From: Cercospora beticola
Lineage: Eukaryota; Ascomycota; Dothideomycetes; Mycosphaerellales; Mycosphaerellaceae
Length of the DNA stretch: 64,000 bases
Assembly: GCF_033473495.1 (NCBI RefSeq)
Contig: NC_088941.1
Span: 2,938,657 to 3,002,656, forward strand
Reading direction: 5' to 3'
Part shown: positions 55,501 through 64,000 of the stretch, in pieces
How positions within the stretch are numbered: the stretch's first letter is position 1
Layout: each line of letters begins with the position of its first letter
Position numbers and translations under genes: made by a program
Notes under the pieces: model-generated
Database searches by the model: none
What the model was told of the DNA's origin: nothing
Seen by the model: the letters and a program-made list of their open reading frames with translations, nothing else

Positions 55501-58500
55501 CTTCTAGATACCTTATAACTAACTCTAAAAGTAGAGTATCTAATAAAAGTAACTCTTATTCTATACTTAAGGCTACTTATAATAGAAGGGCTAGTTTAGA
55601 ATACTACTACTTAATATAATTTCTATAAATATAGGTTACGTAACTTAGATACTAAGTAAAGTAGAAAGTTTAAAGTAGGATCTTAATATTAGAGAGAGCT
55701 CCTACTATAGACTAGTAAGAAAGAGTTAGATATAAGATTAATATAGATACTAGTATAGGGACTAAGACTATATATATAGACTTAAGTCCCTAAGCTAGTA
55801 GGTAAGAGAATTAGGCTTCTAAGTACTAATAATATAAGAAATAACTAAGGAGAACTATATTATAAAGGAACTAAACTATTAAGATAATATAAATTATCCT
55901 AAGGAGAATAGAGAACTATAGAAGTAGTAGGCTATATAGAGCTTACTATAAAATATAAGGATATAAGGAGGTTTTTATACTAGAGTACTAGTATAAGAGC
56001 TTTTCTACCTACGAAATATATAGAGCGTACTACTTACTCTAGTTAAAAGAGGTAGACTAGCGTATAAGAATTATATATTATATTATAGTCGAGTCGCCGC
56101 GGTACTAGACCTATACTTTAATACTAAATATAATCCTTAGTATAGATTTATAGTATAGTATAGCTATATATAGTAGAATACTATATTATCTCTATTAGAC
56201 GAGAATAGCGCTCTTTATAATAATACCGGACCTAGAGCTATAGAGTTATACTATACTATTATTTTATTTATTTTATCTCTTACTATATAGAAAATACCGC
56301 GCTATCTATTCTAGTCGCCTCTCGTTAGTTTTGCGGCTATATTTAGTATTACTTCGGAAACTAGTATCTAGATAGAAGCTCGTAACTATAGTAGTATACT
56401 AGGTAGACTAGTCTAGGCTATATAAGTTCTAATCTATTAGGATATAGTAAAGGTAGCTAGCGATAGACCGGCTAGTATATTATATAAACTTCGAGAGCGT
56501 TATATATATATACTTAATATAGCCGAGTAGAACGCTATATCGGAGGTACTATATTAGAGAGGCTACTTAATATAAGTTAGTAGAGAGGTAGTAGCCTAGT
56601 ATTATATAATATAGAATAATAACTATACTATTCTTATATACGTCGGCGTAGAGTATTAGATAAGCTATTTCTAGACTCTTATAAAAAGCGAATTCCGAAA
56701 GTATTCGTAGCTACTCTATAACGAACTTTTAATAGGTATAGTATATATATAGCTATAGCCTATATACTTATATAATATAGATACGAATTCGTAGTCTAGA
56801 TTTAGCTTTATAAAATATACCGCTAACCTTCTCTTACTCGCTAGTATAGGCGAGCTCGTACTAAGTAAGATTATATTAGTCTCTACTATAGCTAATATAT
56901 TTCTCTATAATATAGAAGAGATAATACTCTACTAGTAGTATACTATACTATATTCGTATAAAATAAGTACCTAGGCCTTCTTATAGAGTATAGCCGTCCT
57001 ATTATACGTTACTAGTAGATAGCCGGTATAATAAACCGAATTCTTATATATAATATAGTATAATACCGATATAAACCGAAATATCTCCTTTATAAATAGT
57101 TAAGTTATAATATATCTATACTATTATAAAGGCTAGGTAATTACCGAGCGCTCGAAGTATAATATTCGTTTCGTCTCTCCTATACTAGTATATCTACTTA
57201 TCGACTATATTATATATATTCTTTCTATATATTAGAAAGTACTATAGGAGCTATTTCTAGGACGTAAGCTATCTCCTTATTTATTTAAGTTTTATAGAGA
57301 ACTATAGGATAGTAAAAGCCTTTTATATTTCTTAGAAGCTATCTCTACTTAGTACTATATTCCTATACTAAAGATCGCTAACTAGTAATAGCTTATAGTT
57401 ACTATTATAAAGTCTCTTTTAGCTATAGATATAACCTATTTCGATATATCTACCGACGTCGATAACGACTAAGAATATAACGCTAATAGTAATACGTTCG
57501 CTCTTACTATATAGCGTAACTATATAATCTTTATAGTTAATTATTTATATACTAATTAAACTAAAGCTACTAATATCTAGAACGGGCTAATTAGTATAGG
57601 TCGATAGGTATCTAAAATCTAGTATATATTATAGAGTATAGATTAGTTATTCGAGTAGAGTATAGATAACGATTATTACTCTATTAATACTAAGGCTTAA
57701 TCTAATATAGTCTAGTAGTTAAATACTTATTATAAGCGTAGGTATATTATATCTAGTAGTAATACTCTTCTAGACGTTAGTCGGAGGCTTACTAGCTAGT
57801 ACGACTTCGGATAGTAATCCTAATATTAGCTATAAGTACTCGAGGCTATTATATCTAGCTACGAGAAAGTAGTTATAATTATAGTAACTAGAGTAGAGAA
57901 GTTACTCCTCTTTATACTCTCTTACTTTCTCTCTATAGCTACTATTATAATTATAATTCTTCTACTTATATCTCTATAAATAGATATAGTATAGAGGCTA
58001 TAGAAGTATAGGTTATTATATATAGAATAGTCGATAGGCTAGAGGCCTAACTATCTACTAGTACTCGTTAGCGCTAATATAGCTATATCTTCCGACTTTC
58101 TTAAGTATATCTAGTATCTTATCGTCGATAATCGCCTAGACTATATTATAATAGACGAATATTACCTTATAGTAGTCGCTATATATTATCGTAAATACGT
58201 TCTATAACTACTATAGATCTAGATAGTATAGATATAGTTCGTTTACTTTACTATATCGCTACTACTAATAATAGAGTAGAAGTTTAGGTAGTAGAACTTT
58301 CTAAAGAACTCTTTAATTCTCTATATATCTACGAACTACCTAAATATTCGGTATACTATACGAACGAGACTAGCTAGAAGTCCTCGGAATAACTTAGATA
58401 ATAAACTCGACTAGTTATAGAATATTATCTAGGAGTATATATATTCTCTATATACGTTTATAGCTAGGAAGAATAAGGTAATCGTATATATAAATTACTG

Positions 58501-59650
58501 CTCGTAGGCTATATATATTATATCTTAGTTCGAGTACTACTTATATATATCCGAGTCTAGCTCGTTCGAGAAGAAAGCTAATATTATTAACTATTAGCTT
58601 ATAAATAATAGGTCTAGACTATTAATTACGACGTAGGCGCTAGCTAAGAGCTTCGATTATCTCTATATATATATTATTATTTATTTTAGGAAAATTAACT
58701 TATTATTACGTTTTAGTTAAAAGACTAGCTAAGCTAGGTAAGATAGTATACTTATAATAAGTATTATACTACTTTCTATTCTATAGTAGCCTTCTTCTAC
58801 TATTATAGTCGGCGACGATTATAACTATATACCCGACTATATAAACCTCTCGCTCCGACCTTAATATAAAGTCTAAGTAATCGACGCGTTTCTATTCGGA
58901 TATACCTATTATTATAGTATATTAAGTACCTATCTCGATAGCTCTATTATATCTTATATATATTCTAGTCCCGACGACGCGCTATATAGTATATATATAT
59001 ATACTATAAGCGACGATATAATAGACGTCTCTAATCCTACCGACGACTTTCTACTATATAGAGATATAGAGGAAATAGTCTAATAGCTCGCTATAGACGC
59101 TACTTTAATTAAATAGTATTAGATCTATCTCGCTATATACGTCGGGCGATATACGTACTATATAGTCCGTAGCGTCGATACTAAATATAATTTCGAGTAT
59201 TATACTAACTTTAGTATAGTCCTAGATATTTAGAGGTATACTAACTATTACTATAATAGTATCTATCTTATACTATACTTCTATTACTTCTACTACTTAT
59301 AGCTCTAGCCTATTATTTATAGGTTACGCTTATAGACTAGTCTAATATATCGTTTCTATAACGTCGTATTTTCTATATATATTACTATATTCTAAACCTA
59401 GTACCTATAGTTACTCTCTACTTTCGTCTATACTTCTACTAATTTAGACTAGTATTTCGACTAGATTTATATAAAGATCCTCTTTAGAGGTAAGGATACT
59501 ATCTAAAGTATTATTATTATCGCTTTTACTTTTATAGAGCTTTTTAAATAATCTAACTATATAATACTAAATACGATCGACGAATATAATAGACTAGAAA
59601 CTATAATAGAGACGTAATTACTAATATTCGACTAAGGTTTAGAGTTATAA
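52600..59650 (+). pseudogene. telomere-linked RecQ-like helicase (TLH) relic, frame intact but RIP-stopped
   Basis: One plus-strand frame can be followed from at least 53763 to about 59100, interrupted only by TAA/TAG at former Gln/Trp codons and by the insertion of element copy C. Superfamily 2 helicase motifs in the same frame: motif I at 57884-57904, V-T-R-V-E-K-L (from A-T-G-A-G-K-S); motif II near 58150-58165, I-I-D-E-Y-Y (from the D-E-C-H box of RecQ); motif VI at 58709-58747, R-F-S-stop-K-T-S-stop-A-R-stop-D (from F-S-Q-E-T-G-R-A-G-R-D). The long N-terminal part and subtelomeric location match TLH genes of Magnaporthe, Ustilago and fission yeast. It is transcribed toward the telomere. 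Outer limits are estimates; the 3' end is marked by a palindrome at 59673. Confidence 0.78.
54850..56080 (+). mobile_element. 1.23 kb dispersed element, copy C
   Basis: Closely similar to copy B along its whole length. It is flanked by the 13 nt direct repeat tattatagtcgag (54837-54849 and 56081-56093). Removing the element and one repeat rejoins the helicase frame as V-Y-Y-Y-S-R-V-A-A-V-L-D. It has the same 5' end (gcctacgaag) as copy B and a TA-rich 3' end of different length. Confidence 0.88.
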
Positions 59651-59672
59651 AACTAACTAGCAACCGAAATCG

Positions 59673-59700
59673 ACTAGAAACTCTATTATTAGAGTTTAGT
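59673..59700. repeat. palindrome, copy 3
   Basis: Left arm ACTAGAAACTCTA, loop TTAT, right arm TAGAGTTTAGT (two bases shorter). Just after the end of the helicase relic. Confidence 0.8.
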
Positions 59701-59862
59701 TTCCGAGTAATAAGTAAGTATTCTACTAGTAGAATATCTAGTTAATTTATATTATATAGGCCTAGTTTCGCTTTATAAATATAGTCGTATACTATCCTTA
59801 TAGCCTATAGTACTCGATATACTACTATAGCTCTCTATAGTATATATAATATTTCTATAGTA

Positions 59863-59899
59863 GTAACTAGAAACTCTATCGATAGGGAATATTAGTTAC
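59863..59899. repeat. palindrome, copy 4 (diverged)
   Basis: Outer arms GTAACTA and TAGTTAC pair perfectly and the centre CTATCGATAG is a perfect palindrome; the intervening bases (gaaact versus ggaatat) have diverged. The left half ACTAGAAACTCTA is the family sequence. Confidence 0.7.
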
Positions 59900-60880
59900 C
59901 TAGGTACCTTTCGGCCTAACTTTAGTTATAATTATAATAGCTTTATAGCTTTATTTTCTAGGTAGCTATAGCGGCTATATCGCTCTAATTAGCTCGTAGT
60001 AGAAGCTATAGTATATACGAGTAGCTTCTAGATATAGAGTAGAGCTATTAGCGATTCTAATTAGTAGATAGTATATACTAATATATATACTAGATACGAG
60101 TAAATAAAATTTATTTACTTACTACTAGTAGCGCGTACGCCCTTCTATAGTATAAATACTTACTATCGCTACTTCTAAACCTTTCTACTTATATTAACTT
60201 CTACTACTCTAGTATTTATATTATCCTTCTTCTTTAATTAGAAAACTCTACTAGTAGACTTTTTAGTTATTTTATCTATTAAAATTCTATAATTCTAATC
60301 GAGTTAGATTCGTAGTTATAGCTTAAGGTAGGAAGTATACGCTTTCCTAGGACTAGCTAGAAATACTAAGCTCGATTCTAAAGAAGTTAAAAGTAAAAGT
60401 AATATCTAGTAGGTCGAAAGCGAAGATAACTCCTAGCCGACTAGATACTAAAGAGTTAAACGTAGAAGAGCTAGCTCTACTAGAAATAGAGTATACTATA
60501 ACGTAATACTAATACTATCTCGACGAGCTAGTAGTATAGGCCTACTCTAATCCTAGTACTATATACTTATTACTAACTACTAAAGATCTCGGTATCTAGA
60601 TCGCTAATATTACTAAGGCTATACTAACTAATAATAAGTTAGTACCGATTTTATACTTCTAGATATATATCTAAAAAGCTTTTAGAGATTTACTTACGAC
60701 TTTTATCTAGCTACTAGAAAAGCTATAAAAAGTAATACTAATAGTAGGCCTAAGTAAACCGAGCTTAAGTACCTACTATCTATTTCTTATTTTATTATAT
60801 TTACTCTATTTCTTTATACTAAGGAATATAGTTCCTTCTCTTTTATTATTACTCTATAGCTACGCGAATTAGATTAAAAC
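59900..60880. other. RIP-mutated DNA between palindromes, relic ORF possible
   Basis: Parts of the plus strand read as protein with TAA/TAG at likely Gln/Trp sites, but I cannot join them into one convincing frame and recognise no family. It is bounded by palindromes 4 and 5. Confidence 0.35.
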
Positions 60881-60881
60881 G

Positions 60882-60911
60882 ACTAAAAATTCTATCGATA
60901 GAGTTTCTAAC
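60882..60911. repeat. palindrome, copy 5
   Basis: Left arm ACTAAAAATTCTA, loop TCGA, right arm TAGAGTTTCTAAC. It overlaps the start of copy 6, so two palindromes stand in tandem here. Confidence 0.75.
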
Positions 60912-60939
60912 TAAAAACTCTAATAGTAGAGTTTCTAGT
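60910..60939. repeat. palindrome, copy 6
   Basis: Arms ACTAAAAACTCTA and TAGAGTTTCTAGT, loop ATAG, 12 of 13 pairs match. Confidence 0.85.
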
Positions 60940-60944
60940 TACTT

Positions 60945-62335
60945 TCTTCTATTTATATATCTAATTCCTCTATATAGAACTAATCTCTTTTTAGTATTTC
61001 GATTTAATATAGAAGGATAAGAGTAAGCTTATATATAGTAATATATTAAAGTCTAAAACTATTATCTAATAGTTAGTTAAGAATAAGGACTCTATTACTC
61101 CTTTTACTTTTAAGTATATCGCTCCTAGTACTATTACTAACGATAATATTATACTATATAACTAGCCGAATAACTATACTTATACTATCTAGTACTACTA
61201 TATATTTATATACGAAGTACTAGATATTATAGAATACTTAAAGAATAACTCCGATAAAATAGTTAAAAACTCTTCTACTACTAATTTATATTATAGTATA
61301 CTAGTACTACTTAGAAGGTCCGCTATACTAGTTTATTACTTATCGAATATTTTCTCTAGCTTTTATAGAAAAGATCTATACTATATTCTCTATCTCTTTA
61401 TATAGTATAATAGATATTAGATAACTAAAGCTAGAGAGAGTAAGACTTTAAAGAGGCCGATACTAGACTATTACTATCTAGTAACTATAAATATTAGTAG
61501 TAAACTAGTTATAGGTAAAGTCGCCTACTATACTATATATATAGCTAGTCTTTAGGACGTTATAGAGTAACTATACTAGTAGGAAATAGCTTTCTAGATA
61601 GCTAGTTATAGTAAGTTAGACTTAGCTATATAAGAATAGATATATTAGATAGATAAGATAATAGACTAGAACGATATTATTACTAATCTAGAGAATAAAC
61701 TCGCTATTATAGAGATACGAATTAGAAATATCGATAAATAGGATAATATAATACGACTATAGAATATTAAATAGGCGATTAGTACGATCGATATTATTTA
61801 TAGTAATTATATAAATACTTTCTCTTTTAGTTTTATAGATAATAGTACTATCTAACTTTATAAATTCGACCTCTTTCTAGCGGACTATATAGATAAGGCT
61901 ATATAAGAAAGTAAAGCTAGTATCGATAGTACTTATATTTATAATTATAAGTTATTTACTAAGCTTAATCGTACGATATACTCCGAGAGTACTATACTAC
62001 TAAACTTTATAGAATATATTATATAACTAGGTCTAGATATCGAGACTAACCTCTCTAAGTCTAATATAGTTACTAGTATCGATTTCTCTATCTCCTTTTA
62101 TAGTTTTAAATTAAAACTATAGTAGGCCTAAAGTATACTATATCTCGTAAAGTATATAGCTATAGTATATAGTACTAAGTATAACTATAATAATATAGGA
62201 CTAGAAAAGACTATTATAGCTATTATAGTAGTCGTATAGTATACCTATAAGATAGAGGTAGCGCGATAAGAGTAAGTAAATAAGTTATTTACTAAACTAA
62301 CTAAGAACTATATTATTAGAGTTTTAGACGAAAAT
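60945..62335 (+). pseudogene. RIP-degraded protein gene between palindromes, identity unknown
   Basis: A plus-strand frame reads through about 200 codons or more with only TAG/TAA interruptions: for example P-F-T-F-K-Y-I-A-P-S-T-I-T-N-D-N-I-I-L-Y-N, and later S-S-F-Y-R-K-D-L-Y-Y-I-L-Y-L-F-I. No transposon enzyme motif was recognised. It is flanked by palindrome pairs on both sides. Confidence 0.5.
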
Positions 62336-62336
62336 A

Positions 62337-62366
62337 ACTATAAACTCTAATAGTAGAGTTTTTAGT
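62337..62366. repeat. palindrome, copy 7
   Basis: Arms ACTATAAACTCTA and TAGAGTTTTTAGT, loop ATAG. It overlaps copy 8 by a few bases. Confidence 0.85.
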
Positions 62367-62394
62367 CGAAAAACCTAATAGTAGAGTTTCTAGT
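62364..62394. repeat. palindrome, copy 8 (diverged left arm)
   Basis: Right arm TAGAGTTTCTAGT is exact; the left arm (agtcgaaaaaccta) has diverged, and the loop is ATAG. Tandem with copy 7, like copies 5 and 6. Confidence 0.7.
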
Positions 62395-62399
62395 TTATT

Positions 62400-63740
62400 T
62401 TACTAATTACTTATAGAAATATTAATAGAGTTATTATAAGCCGTCCTCGCTAAACTCGATATTAAGCTATCTAATAAAGTTACTAAAAGTAGCTCTTATA
62501 AGATTCTTAAGTTCTACTACGCTTATTTCTAGAGTTCGTATAACTATATATATATATTATAGCTTATACTAATAATAATACTTAGGCTTAGAGGATATAT
62601 AGATTACTAGAGAATAGAAGGCTATTAAAACTATATATATTAAAAACTTAGATACTATTCTACTATATAGTATATATATAGTTATAGTTCTATCTATAGC
62701 TATACTAACTTAGATCCGAAATATAGTTACTTTCTTCTATATACCTAGTACTCTCTACTATTATACTTTTTTATCTATAGCTAGTATAATCTAGAATAAT
62801 AGTAGTAGTATTATAACTTATATTACGTCTATTATACTCTCTACTACTATAGCTTTAGATAACTATATTACCTTCTTTAACCGAGCCGAGTAGGCTACTT
62901 CCTAGTACCTTATCTTCGCTAGTATAAATATACTTATTACTAATATTCTTAAGAAAAGTAAGTATATACTTAGATATATTATAAAGCGACTATATAAGAA
63001 GAGATAGATTACTATAGTACTATTAGTAGTAATAGTCTAGAACTCTAATAAAGATAATATATCCTCTAAGGACGATAATAACGACGACCTACTACCTCCT
63101 TCTTAGCTAGATAAGCCTAAGAGAGTTATAAATAATACTCTAAAGATTTAGTAAGCTCGTACTATTAGTATCTTTATTATCGATAAGAGCTATTATTTAA
63201 AGAATCCGAAATTATAGTAGACCGATATAGTATATCTTATACTCGATACTAAATATATAATCTTTATAGTAACTTTCTATAAGAACTCTATCGGAGACTT
63301 TTAGGTATTAATATACTTTACTTAGAAGTACTATTACTATTTTATTTTTAAGAGCAATTAGAGTATTATTAATATATTCTAGTATAAGACGCTCTACGCC
63401 GAGCTTAGAGACCGGTACGACTACGATTTTCTCTATATAGTTAAGAATAGTAGTAACTACTTCTATATACTCTTAAACCTCTATAGCTTTAAGTATTACT
63501 TTCTAGTTAGTTCTACTAATACTATAAAAGCTATTCGAGTTACTCTAGGTCCTCTAATAGCTCTCCTTTTATTATATAAGAAGAGTTATACTTTAGAGCT
63601 TCTCGGCTATATACTAATACTAGATACCGAGATTCCTCTATAGAAAATAATATATATCGAGTTATAAGCCGATAAGATTAGCTATATAGTATACTTATTC
63701 GCGTACGACTAAGTTATCGACTCTATCTCGAGAACTATAC
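62400..63740 (+). pseudogene. RIP-degraded terminal relic gene, identity unknown
   Basis: The most telomere-proximal coding relic. From about 63071 a plus-strand frame runs for some 200 codons with only TAG/TAA stops (D-D-N-N-D-D-L-L-P-P-S-stop, then R-D-R-Y-D-Y-D-F-L-Y-I-V-K-N). I do not recognise the family. Like the helicase and the relic before it, it is transcribed toward the telomere. It ends about 100 bp before the TTAGGG array. Confidence 0.5.
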
Positions 63741-63831
63741 TAAATAGTATTTTAGATAAAGGAAATAGCTCTACTAGACGACCTACTCTATAGCGCTAAA
63801 TACTAATATACTTAGTTCTCTATAGATATAA

Positions 63832-64000
63832 TAGGGTTAGGGTTAGGGTTAGGGTTAGGGTTAGGGTTAGGGTTAGGGTTAGGGTTAGGGTTAGGGTTAG
63901 GGTTAGGGTTAGGGTTAGGGTTAGGGTTAGGGTTAGGGTTAGGGTTAGGGTTAGGGTTAGGGTTAGGGTTAGGGTTAGGGTTAGGGTTAGGGTTAGGGTT
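63832..64000 (+). repeat. telomere, (TTAGGG)n
   Basis: About 28 perfect TTAGGG units in the orientation expected for a right chromosome end (G-rich strand running 5' to 3' outward). The array starts directly after RIP-mutated DNA at tagggttaggg with no degenerate transition. The window ends inside the array, so its full length is unknown. Confidence 0.99.

Larger units (their letters stand above)
25935..63831. repeat. RIP-saturated subtelomeric block
   Basis: Throughout this block CpA and TpG dinucleotides are nearly absent on both strands while TpA is in large excess, giving endless cta/tag/tat trinucleotides. That is the end product of repeat-induced point mutation, which converts CpA to TpA in duplicated DNA during the sexual cycle. 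Only scattered survivors were seen (for example TG at 37604, 48272 and 56332, CA at 34490). Because TG is lost, TGA stops are practically missing and the in-frame stops of relic genes are TAA and TAG. No intact ORF of meaningful length remains. The left edge coincides with the stop codon at 25934 and the right edge with the telomere. Confidence 0.95.

Overview
The window is the right-hand end of a chromosome of a filamentous ascomycete. It closes with about 28 copies of the TTAGGG telomere repeat (63832-64000). Short 50-70 nt GT-AG introns with CTAAC/CTGAC-type branch sites, a fungal RGS-LOV photoreceptor, Prp45 and Yih1 orthologues, fungal-type class I terpene synthase motifs and very heavy repeat-induced point mutation (RIP) all fit a member of the Pezizomycotina. 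The style of the tandem F-box-like proteins suggests Dothideomycetes (Mycosphaerella-type), but that is inference and I cannot name a genus.

Region 1 (1-25934) is normal gene-bearing DNA. In order it holds: an acidic hypothetical protein; a single-pass membrane protein; PRP45 (SNW/SKIP splicing factor) divergent from YIH1 (IMPACT, Gcn2 regulator); a small ankyrin protein; an intron-containing tRNA-Pro(UGG); a membrane-anchored six-hairpin (GH88/105-like) glycosidase; a probably frameshifted F-box-like gene; two tandem paralogues with an F-box-like motif and a forkhead-like N-terminal segment; a five-exon RGS-LOV blue-light receptor; a hypothetical protein; a 444 bp TIR element with TA target duplication; a class I terpene synthase; and a three-exon multi-pass membrane protein. 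The terpene synthase has no recognisable tailoring genes beside it, so it looks like an orphan. The first half is housekeeping-like and the second half is more accessory, as expected approaching a chromosome end.

Region 2 (25935-63831) is a continuous block of about 38 kb in which CpA and TpG dinucleotides have been almost completely erased on both strands (converted to TpA), the product of saturated RIP. No intact ORF survives. If TAA and TAG are read through as former Gln/Trp codons, long frames remain readable. They show a Tad-like LINE (minus strand), a Ty3/Gypsy chromovirus (plus), a complete Ty1/Copia element with two 230 bp LTRs, 5 bp target duplication and a half-tRNA-iMet-type primer binding site (minus), and a telomere-linked RecQ-like helicase relic (plus). 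There are several further relic ORFs with no identity I can give. Three copies of a 1.05-1.24 kb element are nested in these, each flanked by 13-14 bp target duplications. At least eight copies of a roughly 30 bp palindrome sit between the relic units.

The edge between the two regions is abrupt: the last membrane protein gene ends at 25934 and the RIP signature begins within a few bases. Exon coordinates given for spliced genes are my own readings from splice signals and frame continuity. Homology statements rest on motif recognition, since no search could be run.
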